Assembly (NCBI GenBank): GCA_001939145.1
Contig: LSRX01000361.1
Coordinates: 476,619-540,618 of the forward strand
Length of the DNA stretch: 64,000 nt
DNA from: Symbiodinium microadriaticum
Lineage: Eukaryota; Sar; Dinophyceae; Suessiales; Symbiodiniaceae
Direction of reading: 5' to 3'
In this document: piece after piece, positions 26,901 to 34,400 of the stretch
How positions within the stretch are numbered: the first letter of the stretch is position 1
Layout: every line of letters starts with the position of its first letter
Translations under genes and position numbers: made by a program
Notes under the pieces: generated by a model
Seen by the model: only the letters and a program-made list of their open reading frames with translations
Told to the model about the DNA's origin: nothing
Databases searched by the model: none

Positions 26901-27812
26901 GCATTCGATAGGGGGGAGGGGGGGGGGCTAGGATGTCAGTTTCTTAAACCCATAAACCCTGAATCCTTGAGAGATTAAGTAGAACTCTGAAACCTTGAAA
27001 CGCAAAACCACCCAAACCGCTAAGCCCTCACAGCAGAAAACCTACAGCCCTAAACTCGCAAAAGGCAAATCGTTTTCTCCCCAGGTCCTGAAACCAAAAG
27101 CCTTGTCGCAAACCACTGCTTACAAACCACCTCTCGCCATAGGACCACAGGAATGTAGGGGCCTTAATCATTAGAATAGGGTTTTCGGGTGGATTGTTCT
27201 ATACTAATTATAGTAAGGAACCCCCAAAAACTGTATAGGTAACCATGAAGGCCCCTCTATTAGTAGGATCTCAGTCTAGTGAGCCTAGTGCGAGGAATGC
27301 AATTCAAGATCCATTACCGAAGGGTGGATCTTCCTCTGGAGTGTGAGTGAACCTGGAGCTAAGCAGTTTGAGCCGGAACCCCGACCGCAATGAATTGATG
27401 GTGTTGCAATATTCAAGCCTGAACCCTGAAATCAGCCCGTGTCTCAGTATCAGCTTGAAGCTCCCAAGCATCTAGCCGCAGGTGGAGGGTTTATGGGCTG
27501 TTGAACCCTGGCGCTTGAGGGGCCCTAAGCCCATGTGACCGTTCTTTTGATGACCTGGCCAAAACAAGCTTGTCAACTAGTGAGGCAAAGCTGCTCAACT
27601 CAACTAAGCAACACGTGACGCACAAGAAAAGCTCTTGTCGTAGCACAGCATGATCAGCAAGCAAGCTTTACACTCATGGTCATGAAGGCAAGGTCACCAG
27701 TTCAAACGTTCTTGCCCCAAAAAAGTGCCAGCCCAGGCGCAGAAGAAGCGCGGCAAGAAGCATCTGCCCCGCTTGCCGCTGAGGCAGGGCCCGCAATGGC
27801 ATGGTGGTAAGG
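4039..27812 (-). CDS. Locus A: multi-exon gene for a giant GCC2/GCC3-type cysteine-rich repeat protein
   Basis: About 31 short minus-strand exons (36-108 bp) between 27.8 and 4.0 kb each encode one or two copies of a cysteine-rich motif of the form C-x2-C-P-x-G-(T/R)-(F/Y/W)-S, followed by small polar residues and another cysteine. This is the pattern of GCC2/GCC3 (TNFR- or ephrin-receptor-like) repeats, which in eukaryotes occur in extracellular parts of secreted or membrane proteins and fold around disulphides. Most exons have a minus-strand AG acceptor and a GT donor. Intron phases are not uniform, so further small exons must be missing from my list. The 5' end may be near 27.8 kb. The 3' end is not identified. 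A nuclease-like ORF is nested between exons at 9990 and 6180, on the same strand. Ligand and function are unknown. Confidence 0.75.
4788..4827 (-). CDS. Locus A exon, CAACPAGTY repeat
   Basis: A TGCAG acceptor and AGG|GTAACG donor bound a 40-bp exon reading [13 protein letters not shown], a canonical half repeat. Confidence 0.7.
5647..5682 (-). CDS. Locus A exon, ECPEGRWS repeat
   Basis: After a CCACAG acceptor the frame reads [11 protein letters not shown]. The GTTCGC donor gives a 36-bp exon. The Cys-Pro-x-Gly-Arg-Trp-Ser core fits the repeat. Confidence 0.55.
5954..5999 (-). CDS. Locus A exon, ECPSGTWS repeat
   Basis: The exon reads [15 protein letters not shown] between GAAG and AGA|GTGCAG. 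It ends at the same point of the repeat, and with the same splice context, as the exon at 12506, so the two look like duplicates. Confidence 0.65.
6114..6180 (-). CDS. Locus A exon, CRLCPAGRF repeat
   Basis: A GCCAG acceptor and GAG|GTGTAG donor bound a 67-bp exon reading [19 protein letters not shown], a textbook CxxCPAGxF...C unit. It is the first exon downstream of the intron that contains the nuclease ORF. Confidence 0.75.
7675..8748 (-). CDS. Tandem-domain PD-(D/E)XK-like nuclease, intronless ORF nested in locus A
   Basis: This is the longest convincing open frame in the window, 357 residues. It contains two similar halves. Half 1 has WDF (Asp43) followed by IELKSA (Glu52-x-Lys54). Half 2 has VDW (Asp242) followed by VEVKSA (Glu251-x-Lys253). 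The Asp-to-Glu spacing is nine residues in both. Each core is preceded by an Arg-Arg-Ser segment and a helix with a glutamate (SILERL; IALEF). Each is followed by an aromatic strand ([15 protein letters not shown]), a hydrophobic strand ending in a YTP or YSP turn ([22 protein letters not shown]), and an LQTGVTSTG or FRSGLSSAG motif. The D...ExK core plus these strands is the signature layout of PD-(D/E)XK nucleases, and both copies keep the catalytic residues. Family identity is inference. The start at 8748 is the first Met after an in-frame stop. A separate upstream exon (8795-8930) may precede it. It may be mobile, viral or host-derived. Confidence 0.6.
   Translation of the reverse strand: MLLESLARSILERLHPQSLSRDAESALSCRDGRRRSSQMAEWDFTLRGRRIELKSAMLCFNNSKQFWNITFHGVKLMQNRCQHSQPFDDLYLLIYTPAEFYLIRHDLQTGVTSTGVATAPTGHAIRVNGQVGQAAWNTAMKTILDKMLLSGSCELVSKVARTDPMVSTLYSALLQKARQLQDKVYEGIPMNTMSTSARGNRIQRIALEFDKVNHTGSTFTDASGEPTAHHCMRRSISNAAVDWIRDGVRVEVKSAKVVFDSNLRRWQCIFRKIQDRSKLSFHELWLGMYSPSGLDVFNHTSFRSGLSSAGLPSADAGRRLCLPASRQDTCVEAAVQRMKAKLEAAGATPLFTLPWRR
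8795..8930 (-). CDS. Possible upstream exon of the nuclease gene
   Basis: After GGTGCAG at 8931 a frame begins [18 protein letters not shown] and continues to [10 protein letters not shown], where it meets a consensus GTAAGC donor. A candidate acceptor (CTTGCCAG) lies 50-60 bases on, inside the N-terminus of the nuclease ORF. The phases do not join the nuclease frame cleanly, so it is either an exon of another arrangement or an unrelated gene piece. Confidence 0.35.
9200..9960. other. Intron-like sequence between locus A exons
   Basis: From 9290 to 9480 this is dense in GTTTAGGG-like words. A minus-strand island at about 9580-9700 has four cysteines ([16 protein letters not shown]) and may hide one more locus A exon, but no CPxG motif or splice pair is visible. 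Confidence 0.35.
9990..10064 (-). CDS. Locus A exon, [10 protein letters not shown] repeat
   Basis: After a CCAG acceptor it reads [20 protein letters not shown]. It is close to the exons at 16379 and 22341 ([16 protein letters not shown]), which suggests internal duplication. The donor may be a GC site. It is the last exon before the intron with the nuclease ORF. Confidence 0.65.
10422..10619. repeat. (TA)n / (TATG)n microsatellite
   Basis: About 200 bp: a TA run (10440-10477), then TATG units with TACG and TAGG variants. Long tyrosine/valine/cysteine frames on either strand are repeat artefacts. Confidence 0.95.
11801..11867 (-). CDS. Locus A exon, CSLCPAGTY repeat
   Basis: After a GCGAG acceptor the exon reads [19 protein letters not shown]. 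The donor side is not clear. Confidence 0.65.
12506..12561 (-). CDS. Locus A exon, [10 protein letters not shown] repeat
   Basis: Reads [19 protein letters not shown] between ACAAG and AGA|GTGCAT. The splice context is near-identical to that of the exon at 5954. Confidence 0.7.
13010..13077 (-). CDS. Locus A exon, CNSCIPGTF repeat
   Basis: Reads [20 protein letters not shown] between AGAG and CCG|GTGCCT. Confidence 0.7.
13966..14061 (-). CDS. Locus A exon, CPAGTFSG repeat
   Basis: After a CCCAG acceptor it reads [20 protein letters not shown] followed by SCTLQ. Two repeat cores share one exon. The donor may be non-canonical (GA). Confidence 0.65.
14613..14724. mobile_element. MITE-like palindromic element, family 3
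   Basis: About 110 bp with long terminal inverted repe­ats. The left arm (from 14614) reads acctatagtctccattgtag; the right arm, ending near 14724, is its near-perfect complement with a 3-base insertion. The arms flank an unrelated centre of about 40 bp. It has no coding capacity. This is the shape of a non-autonomous hairpin transposon. Confidence 0.65.
15109..15178 (-). CDS. Locus A exon, two CPxG cores
   Basis: Exact splice pair (CCTCAG / GAC|GTGCCT). It reads [20 protein letters not shown], then AG. Confidence 0.75.
15612..15719 (-). CDS. Locus A exon, two complete cysteine-rich repeats
   Basis: After a CCCAG acceptor it reads [20 protein letters not shown], then [13 protein letters not shown]. 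These are two tandem, near-consensus GCC2/GCC3 units and the clearest family evidence in the locus. Confidence 0.8.
15973..16043 (-). CDS. Locus A exon, [10 protein letters not shown] repeat
   Basis: Exact splice pair (GCCAG / TTG|GTAACA). It reads [17 protein letters not shown]. Confidence 0.78.
16379..16473 (-). CDS. Locus A exon, two CPPG cores
   Basis: Exact splice pair (TTGCAG / CTC|GTCTCA). It reads [20 protein letters not shown], then CPPGT. Confidence 0.78.
17082..17124 (-). CDS. Locus A exon, [10 protein letters not shown] repeat
   Basis: A 43-bp exon between ACAAG and GCA|GTATCT reading [12 protein letters not shown]. Confidence 0.7.
17476..17574 (-). CDS. Locus A exon, CLPCQPGTF repeat
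   Basis: After an AGAG acceptor it reads [20 protein letters not shown], then GTF. The donor side is uncertain. Confidence 0.7.
18059..18118. repeat. (CCTA)n-rich microsatellite
   Basis: Imperfect CTAC/CCTA tetranucleotide repeat within a locus A intron. Confidence 0.7.
18172..18256 (-). CDS. Locus A exon, CEPCTAGSY repeat
   Basis: Splice pair CTACAG / TCA|GTTGCA. It reads [20 protein letters not shown], then AAGTS. Confidence 0.75.
18341..18354. repeat. Poly-G tract (14 G)
   Basis: Uninterrupted G run. The length may be inexact from sequencing. Confidence 0.8.
18746..18839. mobile_element. MITE-like element family 1, copy 1
   Basis: Starts ccttaataattagaacaggg and ends agtattggttattcaggctt. 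The same beginning, middle (agtaaggaacc) and end recur in five other places in this window. The ends are imperfect inverted repeats. Non-coding. Confidence 0.7.
18892..18962 (-). CDS. Locus A exon, CSPCPAGS repeat
   Basis: Splice pair CCCAG / CAAC|GTGGCT. It reads [19 protein letters not shown]. Confidence 0.72.
19376..19446 (-). CDS. Locus A exon, two CPAGT cores
   Basis: Splice pair GGCAG / CCA|GTGAAG. It reads [20 protein letters not shown], then GT. Confidence 0.78.
19858..19927 (-). CDS. Locus A exon, [10 protein letters not shown] repeat
   Basis: After a TTGGCAG acceptor it reads [20 protein letters not shown]. The donor may be a GC site. Confidence 0.72.
20349..20402. other. Assembly gap (54 N)
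   Basis: Run of N that truncates one end of a locus A exon. A C-rich tract borders it. Confidence 0.99.
20403..20474 (-). CDS. Locus A exon cut by the gap
   Basis: After a GTAAG acceptor it reads [20 protein letters not shown] and runs into the N gap, so its donor is missing. Confidence 0.68.
20486..20628. mobile_element. MITE-like element family 1, copy 2
   Basis: Family 1 start (attaacaattagaatagggg) with an internal repeat of the gaataggg...ttggggtacat segment, then aaggaaccctaag and the family end (atattggt...caggctt). It is longer than the other copies because of that internal duplication. Confidence 0.65.
21310..21355. repeat. (AAT)n microsatellite
   Basis: Trinucleotide AAT/AAC repeat in a locus A intron. 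Confidence 0.85.
21971..22027 (-). CDS. Locus A exon, CQDCPGG repeat
   Basis: Splice pair ACGAG / GCG|GTATCT. It reads [19 protein letters not shown]. Confidence 0.65.
22341..22442 (-). CDS. Locus A exon, two cysteine-rich cores
   Basis: After a TCGAG acceptor it reads [20 protein letters not shown], then CVPAS. It shares PGTRSDA with the exon at 9990. Confidence 0.7.
22657..22739 (-). CDS. Locus A exon, [10 protein letters not shown] repeat
   Basis: Reads [20 protein letters not shown] and ends at AAT|GTCAGA or nearby. Confidence 0.72.
23386..23468 (-). CDS. Locus A exon, [10 protein letters not shown] repeat
   Basis: Reads [20 protein letters not shown], then ACISG. Boundaries are approximate. 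Confidence 0.62.
23914..23987. repeat. (TA)n / (TAAA)n microsatellite
   Basis: AT-only tracts with TAAA units, then TA units, in a locus A intron. Confidence 0.9.
24318..24398 (-). CDS. Locus A exon, CLPCAPGYF repeat
   Basis: Splice pair CTCAG / GAGG|GTCCCA. It reads [17 protein letters not shown]. Confidence 0.7.
24785..24846 (-). CDS. Locus A exon, [10 protein letters not shown] repeat
   Basis: Reads [18 protein letters not shown]. Boundaries are approximate. Confidence 0.65.
25057..25111 (-). CDS. Locus A exon, CSVCPAGRW repeat
   Basis: Splice pair CTCCAG / AAC|GTTTTG. It reads [17 protein letters not shown]. Confidence 0.68.
25622..25711. mobile_element. MITE-like palindromic element family 2, copy 1
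   Basis: A perfect 13-bp terminal inverted repeat (catatgggtagtt at 25622-25634, complement at 25699-25711) encloses inner GGGTCC/GGGACC arms. It is about 90 bp and non-coding. A diverged copy is at 56529. Confidence 0.7.
26065..26116 (-). CDS. Locus A exon, CSDCAPGT repeat
   Basis: Exact splice pair (CTCCAG / CCAG|GTACGT). A 52-bp exon reading [16 protein letters not shown]. Confidence 0.72.
26697..26740 (-). CDS. Locus A exon, CLCCPSVY repeat
   Basis: Splice pair TTGAG / CAAG|GTCGGA. It reads [14 protein letters not shown]. Confidence 0.55.
27158..27256. mobile_element. MITE-like element family 1, copy 3
   Basis: ggggccttaatcattagaat start, agtaaggaacccc middle and gaaggcccct end. Ends are imperfect inverted repeats. 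Confidence 0.65.
27715..27812 (-). CDS. Probable first recognisable exon of locus A
   Basis: Two minus-strand frames are credible. One is cysteine-rich and fits the locus ([15 protein letters not shown], then CAWAGTF). The other starts at an ATG in a good context at 27802 (ACCACCATGC) and encodes a basic, then leucine-rich signal-like peptide ([12 protein letters not shown]) with a stop at 27680. It is either an internal repeat exon or the secretory start of the protein. The next upstream gene (locus B) appears to stop at 28331, so a 5' end here would be sensible. Confidence 0.4.
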
Positions 27813-28330
27813 AACATTCGAAGTTGGTAGGAGTCAGGGTTTGGAGTCTTAGGGTCTTAGTGACTCTCTAGGACTGTGGGCTCCCGGATTGGGGTCTTGT
27901 GAGTTTTTGTTGAAGACCAGGTTGGATGGCTCAAGCGGCATTGCAGCTTCTTGCATCTGAATCACAAACCTTACCATCGTCAGAGGGTAGGAGCTGACAG
28001 CATTTCATCAGGAATCTTCTCCTAGTTCATGCCTCTTCGTTTGGGCAGGACCAGACCGGTCATACAATCTCTCAGTCATACAGCTTAAATAAAATGCCCG
28101 TCTTTAGTGGAAGAGTGCGGCTGCGAGCCACTGAACGGGTCGCCCAGCACGTTTGACTATCAACACCGCAAAACCAACATGCAAGCCATGCGCCTTCTCA
28201 ACGTCCCAAAGTCTGCACTTGAACACAACAGGTTGAGCCTGCCTAACCTTAGCCTGTAGTCTTTTTATGTTTGCAAGAACCACAAAAAGTTCCAAAGCTC
28301 TAACTGCTGTCCCCCCCCATTTTGAAGCGA
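27813..28330. other. Putative intergenic spacer between loci B and A
   Basis: About 500 bp between the probable stop of locus B and the first locus A exon. It contains no secure exon, and I recognise no promoter motif. Confidence 0.35.
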
Positions 28331-28404
28331 TCAAAGCCGAGCGGCGATGTCTGAGATCAGGTGAAACTTCTTCGCCGCGACCCTCAACGCTCCAGTGATG
28401 AAGC
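28331..28404 (-). CDS. Locus B last exon with stop codon
   Basis: After GAAG it reads FITGALRVAAKKFHLISDIA and ends ARL-stop at 28331-28333. Confidence 0.55.
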
Positions 28405-31400
28405 CTTCAACCCTTGTCCCTAACTAAAACATCCTACAAGCCCTTTCATGCGATCCGAAACCCACCCAACCCCCACCACTCACTCTCGTATGAGACCGCC
28501 AACCGTAGGCCCGATTGAAGCTTCGCAGCAGGTCCTCAACGCTGGCCACTGCCTTAGCCTAAACGCCCGAACCGCAGGCCCTGGATTTTTCAGGGCTTCG
28601 GGTTTAGATTAGGCCGTCAGCCGCATGCTCCGGTGATACTCCAAGTGGACCGACGATGTTGTTGCCATCTCGACCTCCTCGATGCAAGGGAAAGGGATCT
28701 GGGTCGACCAGTCTTGTAAATGGAGCAGAAACAAATTCGGTGCGATCCGCTTAAGACACCGAGCACAACCCACGACAGACCTGAACAAAAAAGATGTGGT
28801 ATTTCTGTTTTGAATAACTTCAGGTGCTCCAAAAGGTTCGGATCAGGTTTAAGACTTTCGGTAGAGCCCTTCTGCCATCCCGTCCCAAGATGTTTGCGTT
28901 CTAGCCTAACTATGTTTTATGGTTTACCGGACCGCCCTTTGATAGTGGAGTAGCAGGGGGTCTAAGTAGGGCTTGAGGTGTAGTGTTTAGGTCTTAGGGT
29001 GTCGGGTTTAGGGTTCAACCACTTGAACTTAAAGCCTTAACCTTTCAACTCCGAAACAAAAAGAGCTCTATCCTTTAATCCGAACCATGGAATCAAAGGT
29101 GTCCAACAAACACCAAGAAGGACTCTGAACCTTGACTTGTCATCCGTAAGCCCGAAGCCGAAACCGTTGACCTTTCGGGTGGTCTGAGTGAGGCCTCTCG
29201 ATGGCCAATGACATCTGGGTTGATGGGGTCCGAGAAGTCCATGCCTCGTGCGTTTTTAGGCTAATATCTAGCTTTCCGTTTTTGGAAATAACTATAGCTT
29301 TGGAGGCATGCCATCGAGCTTTACATCCGGCTTGCCTAAACTCAACGTGTTTTTTTGTTGCTCAAACCGGCAAAACTCTGACTGGGCGTTTACATACCCT
29401 CCTCGGCCGCGGCCTTGTACCGGCTGCCCGGCAACCAGGCTCCAAGCAGCCTCCTTGGAAGTTTGTCGTTGTTCTTCTCGTCCGGGTTCCCCGATAGCAC
29501 CGGAATAAGAAGGGTAGCCTGTTCCTGCCACTGGGTTTCAAGAAGGCACCCCCCCAATACTGTTCGGAGACCCAGGAAAAGTTCGTGAGGTTGCATGGAT
29601 GCTGGACACGATGCCGCTTCTCACCCGACCCCACCGACCCTAAAACCCCAAACCGTCCTGAACCCCAACAGTCCAAACCTTTACCACTTTACTCATGGAG
29701 CACATTATCATGTCTTTATTTATTTCAAGACCAGGAGGAAACGAACCTAAACCCTAAAAGGCCCTAAACCCTACACTCCTAAACTCCCTAAACCCGAGGA
29801 AACGAACCGTTCCGTGCCTCGGCCTCCTTGATCGTATCGTCCACGGAGATGCAGACCTGAACCTGGCAGAGCAATGCAGAGGTCAGGGCTTCACCGTTAC
29901 GGGATTAGGGTTTTAGGGTTCGGGGATGTAGATGGGAGCAGGGCTTTAGGGCTTGGGGGTGTTTAGGGTTTGCAGGGTTAGGGTGCAGTGTTCAGGGTTT
30001 GGGTTGTAGGGTTTGGGGCTGAGGGTGATCTAAACCAACCCGGACCAGGAATTCTCCGGCACCCCACAACTCGACTCCTAGCCCACTCTTCCTCGGGTCT
30101 CGCGTTCAAGCTTGCGGGTCGAACCAATGCAACATCTCAAGTTCCAAAATTGTTTTTCTGTTGTTGTTCTGGGTTCGAGGATTTATAGGATGTGGACTTA
30201 TAGGCTTTGAACTGAACAGCGACCCAAGTCAAGCACATGTCGAAACGGGGCCGCGTGAATTTGGAAGAGCACCCTAAGCCGCAAATACCAGATCTTTCGT
30301 TCTGTCCAGGCTTTCTGCAAAGGGTTTTTGCACGGTTTAGGGTATAGTATTTTTAGGGTGGTATACACAATCGGCTTAGAGAAAGGGTGAGAAACTACAC
30401 GCACTTTTCCGGTGCAGGGTGTCATCAACCCGAGTAAACTACCGGGTCAGGTCTGGGGTCTCGCGTTCGGCATGTTTAAGCACCACTTCATATTATCGGC
30501 CGTCGACGTCAAGAGAACTTGCAGAATAGACATTCCTAGCAGTAGACTTTTCCAAATGGGAATGCAGTACACCTCCCGCTAGACTTTAGTTCATGAGTAC
30601 GGATGTGCAGCCCAGGATTCTGTATCAGTAGCTGATCTGATACTATATTCCATTTTAGGGTTTAGGGTTTAGGATTTAGATTCCATTCCTTAGCTCTTTT
30701 CAGGGCCGGAGGCGAGCATGGAGACGCCCAGCACGCGGAACGCCAAGTAGTCGCAAAAGAAGACCTGGGGAGGTGAAGGGCTTATAGGGTTTTTCTAGAT
30801 TTGACGGTGCTGTAGCGAGGTACTACAAGGGCTCTATGCAGGTTCTTTGCGGTTATATCTATGGGTTGTAGTACAAGCGTGCCTTCTTTGCACTGGAGAC
30901 TTCGGGATGTAAAACCTCTGGAGCTTGTGTGGCTTCAGGCCTACTTGCGGTTCTCGAGATATGATTTCAACAACGACGCTCGATGATCGGGACATGAGGC
31001 GGTCTTCCTTGATAGACCCTACGAACAAGTTAGGCCTTCGACTGTTTTGGAAACCTTGCCAAAGGAGGGAGGCGCCAAAATACCAGCCCTGCTGATGGTG
31101 AAGCGTTGTTGTTTTGCGAACTCTCCCTTCGCCCCATTGCTTACTCCATAGTACCCGGAAGGTACTACCCGACTGTTATGCCGAAGGTGGGATAACACGA
31201 TGGTTTGCAACCCTAGCCACAAGAAAGAAATCTACCTGTGCCTGAACCCGAAGTTGGATTCAGCCCAATAGCAGCCCCCCGAGTCTGAGGGGAGGACGAT
31301 ACCCAGAAACCCGGAAATCATGCTGCTGACATCCAGGTCGTAGGGCCCTTAGATCAAGGACCGCATGAGCCCCCAAACGCACCTCAACATAAACTGATGG

Positions 31401-34400
31401 TAAAATCCCTGAGCGGTAGCTAGTTTATGGTGGTGTAGGTCCAGTGTAGGTGGTCCTTCGGGCAAGAAACAGTCCTTGCTCTAACGAACAAGCCCGATCT
31501 TCATTCGCTAAGACCTGCAGCCAGGGAATTTGGACGGTAACGGGAGAGCCGAGCCCAATGGAGGGCTTGAGTACCCAGCAGGGTGGCAAGTCGCATCTGC
31601 AAGATCATGACCCTGGCGACCCCCCTCGCGGGACAGCGGCCGAGGCCTTCGGGCCTCTTTGAGGCTCGAAGCCGTAATGCCCCATGCTCTTCTGACGCTG
31701 AAGTCCTACCTAGTGAGTGCGAAGCAGCTGTTCCCAGTCAGCCATAAAGCTCCAAGTCTCAATACAAGCAAAACCCGCCCTGGCCGTTACAAAGTATAGA
31801 CCCTCAACCGGAGCCGGGTGGCGGAAAAGGAAGTGATGGCCCCAGCTTACGCCGAAGACCATCTGGTATCCTCGGGTGCAGAAACAAATCTCATCACAAG
31901 CGGCGGTTACAGCGGCCCTCGCACTCCAGTCTAACGAACAATCGAGGCGAAAGCTACCATCTCAAGACAGCCCCCAGCTCTCACTGCGAAACCGAACTGG
32001 CAAGCCAAAGCGTCCACCCATGGCGAAGACGTACGAGGAGACCAAGGGGCACTTGTTGTCGACGTCCCTGCCCGAAAGAGTAGCAGGCCTTTATTATGGG
32101 AAGTCTCCCTGCAGGGGGACAAGTGTAGTCAGGAAGCGATTGAATTTGGATCCTCTTCACATGAACCTCGTCCAACAAACCCACCGTGCAAGCAGCAGAT
32201 CTCGCACTCCGCCAACCATGGGTCCCACCCTCCACTCCCCGAATCCCAGGCCCCAAAGGCGTTGAGGTTTGGGGCTTCAAGGGTTTCGACTCGCACACTC
32301 GCTCAAGGGTTTCGGGTCTGCGACGTGGTCTATACAGGCTTGCGGCGATAAAATGAGAATGCTTCTGGTGGGATCTCGCGCCACACAACCTGTTGGATCT
32401 TGAGAGCATCGCTTGCTGTAATATATCTGTCTATCCATCCATCTATCCAAATAAACAAATAAATGTGTGTGTATATATATATACATATATATATATATGA
32501 AAAAGGAACTATACGGGTGTTTGATGACTAATTACTCTTCGCGTGACGCTGTCAAAAAAAGCCACATGCCCCCGCGTCCGAAGATGTTGCCCGGCTGCCT
32601 GTAGCAGTAGATGTACCTCAGATCGCGGGAGGAACTCCTGGCGAAAGCCCTTCATCCTACTCCGGAAAGGAGTCCGGACTTTCCGGTTGGCGGGCAACCC
32701 CTCCAAGCCCGAAATGCTGAATCGGCATCCCAGGGCGCCCGAAAGCCAAAGGGCTTTGGAGGGCTTCGGGTCCAAGCTTCTGGGTCCCTGGGTTGCGGGG
32801 CTTCGGGGCTTTTAATCTTTGTGACGTTTGCGAGCAAGTCTCACGAGCTTCTTAGCCGTGGCAGGTTATCCCGGTGCATGAACCCCTGAAACCAAAGCCG
32901 ACACCACCTAACCCGAGGTCGATGTTTCTCAAGAATCGAAGCCCTGGCTGTCTATGGGTCTGGTTCCGAAAAAGTGAATTCATGCGGATTTACGCTGTAT
33001 CTCCAGCTTGACCCCTAAGACAATGAACTGAGGGTCGGGCCCCAAAGTCCCCTAGTGTAGTCTTCAAGTTCAAGCCGCCCAAAAGCCCGAAGATATCGGG
33101 ATCCTTAGTCCCTGAATCCTATGGCAAGCCAGGATCAGAAGGAGCTGCTGAGGCAACATCGAGATGCTCTCGAGGTATGTAGAAAAGATCCTTCCGTCAG
33201 CAAACTCAGTGCTTCGAGAACTCCGGGACGGACATTACAGGGGCCTTTATTACACGTCTGTTCAGGGTTCTCTCATATCGTTTAGATTCATAGAATGATA
33301 ACACAAAATGCCCACAAGGGTGGCATTGTTGCTACTTAATCAGACCTTTGTATACGCCATTCACGTGCTACGGTTGAGGGTTGACATTCTCTGGCGAAAA
33401 GCGAGGGTTAATTACATGAAACAGAACCCTGGCATCTCCCTCTCGGGTGCAAGGCCGGATGCGGGGTTTTCGGATTTAGGGCTGCAGCTTGAGCAACATT
33501 ACGACCTGATGTTTGCAAATGGAAGTTCTGCTTCAGGGTCCGCGAGGCTGCCATAAGGTCTACCCTTAACCCTAGGTAGCCCAAATCCGAAACCGTAGTA
33601 GAGTAGGGGCCTTAAAAATTAGAATAGGGTTTTGAGCTCCTTGGTACTATAATCAGAATCAGGAACCCTAAGGAATCTTAATATAATAACAAGGAAGCCT
33701 ATGGAAGCATATTGGTAATTATTTGGGCTTCTACAATAGCCCCTAAACCCAAAAAAACCCTTAAACCTAAACCCCACATCCAAAACCGTAGTAGGTCCGG
33801 TCCAGAGGATCTCCACGAAAAGGCCGTGGTCTTCCAAGGAGTAGACGCCGAAGACCAGGGTCATCACCACGATGATGAACAAGGCCTTGTGTTGCGGCGG
33901 GATTCAGGGTTTAAGGTTGATGAAGGCTTAGGGCTTATATAGGGTTCAATCTCTAAGGTTTGGGTTTGGTTTTTGGGTTTCCGGTTTGGGGCCCCCCTGG
34001 AAACCCGAAAAATCCTTCAGGTGGGGCCTTGCGGATCATAGGTTTGGCCAAAAGGCTTTCACGAGGTTTGTTTGGGAGCTTGTAAGCGGCATCCATGGCA
34101 CCTACGGTTTTCCATCAGTGTGCTAGCTTCGAGGGTCCAACCTTTGCAGTTGGACCCGAGCCCTGGACCCCAAAAACACAAGCCTTGCATCGGATTCTGC
34201 GTCCAAAGGGCGGCTGGCAATGACACGGTGTCCTTCTCGTCCACGCCTGCAATCAGCAGAGGCTTGTTGCAACTAGCGTGGCCCGAACCCTTACATCCTA
34301 AGACCCCAGAGCGGAAACACAAAGGCCTCGAAACCGAAAACCCTAAACCGTAGATCCGATACTCCACACCTTAGACCCCAAACGCCAACATTGAACCCTC

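Noticed and set aside
33122..33175. Plus-strand mini-exon (MASQDQKELLRQHRDALE) ending at GTATGT
   Set aside because: It lies within locus B on the opposite strand. The minus strand also reads as a hydrophobic peptide, and there is no second plus-strand exon to join.
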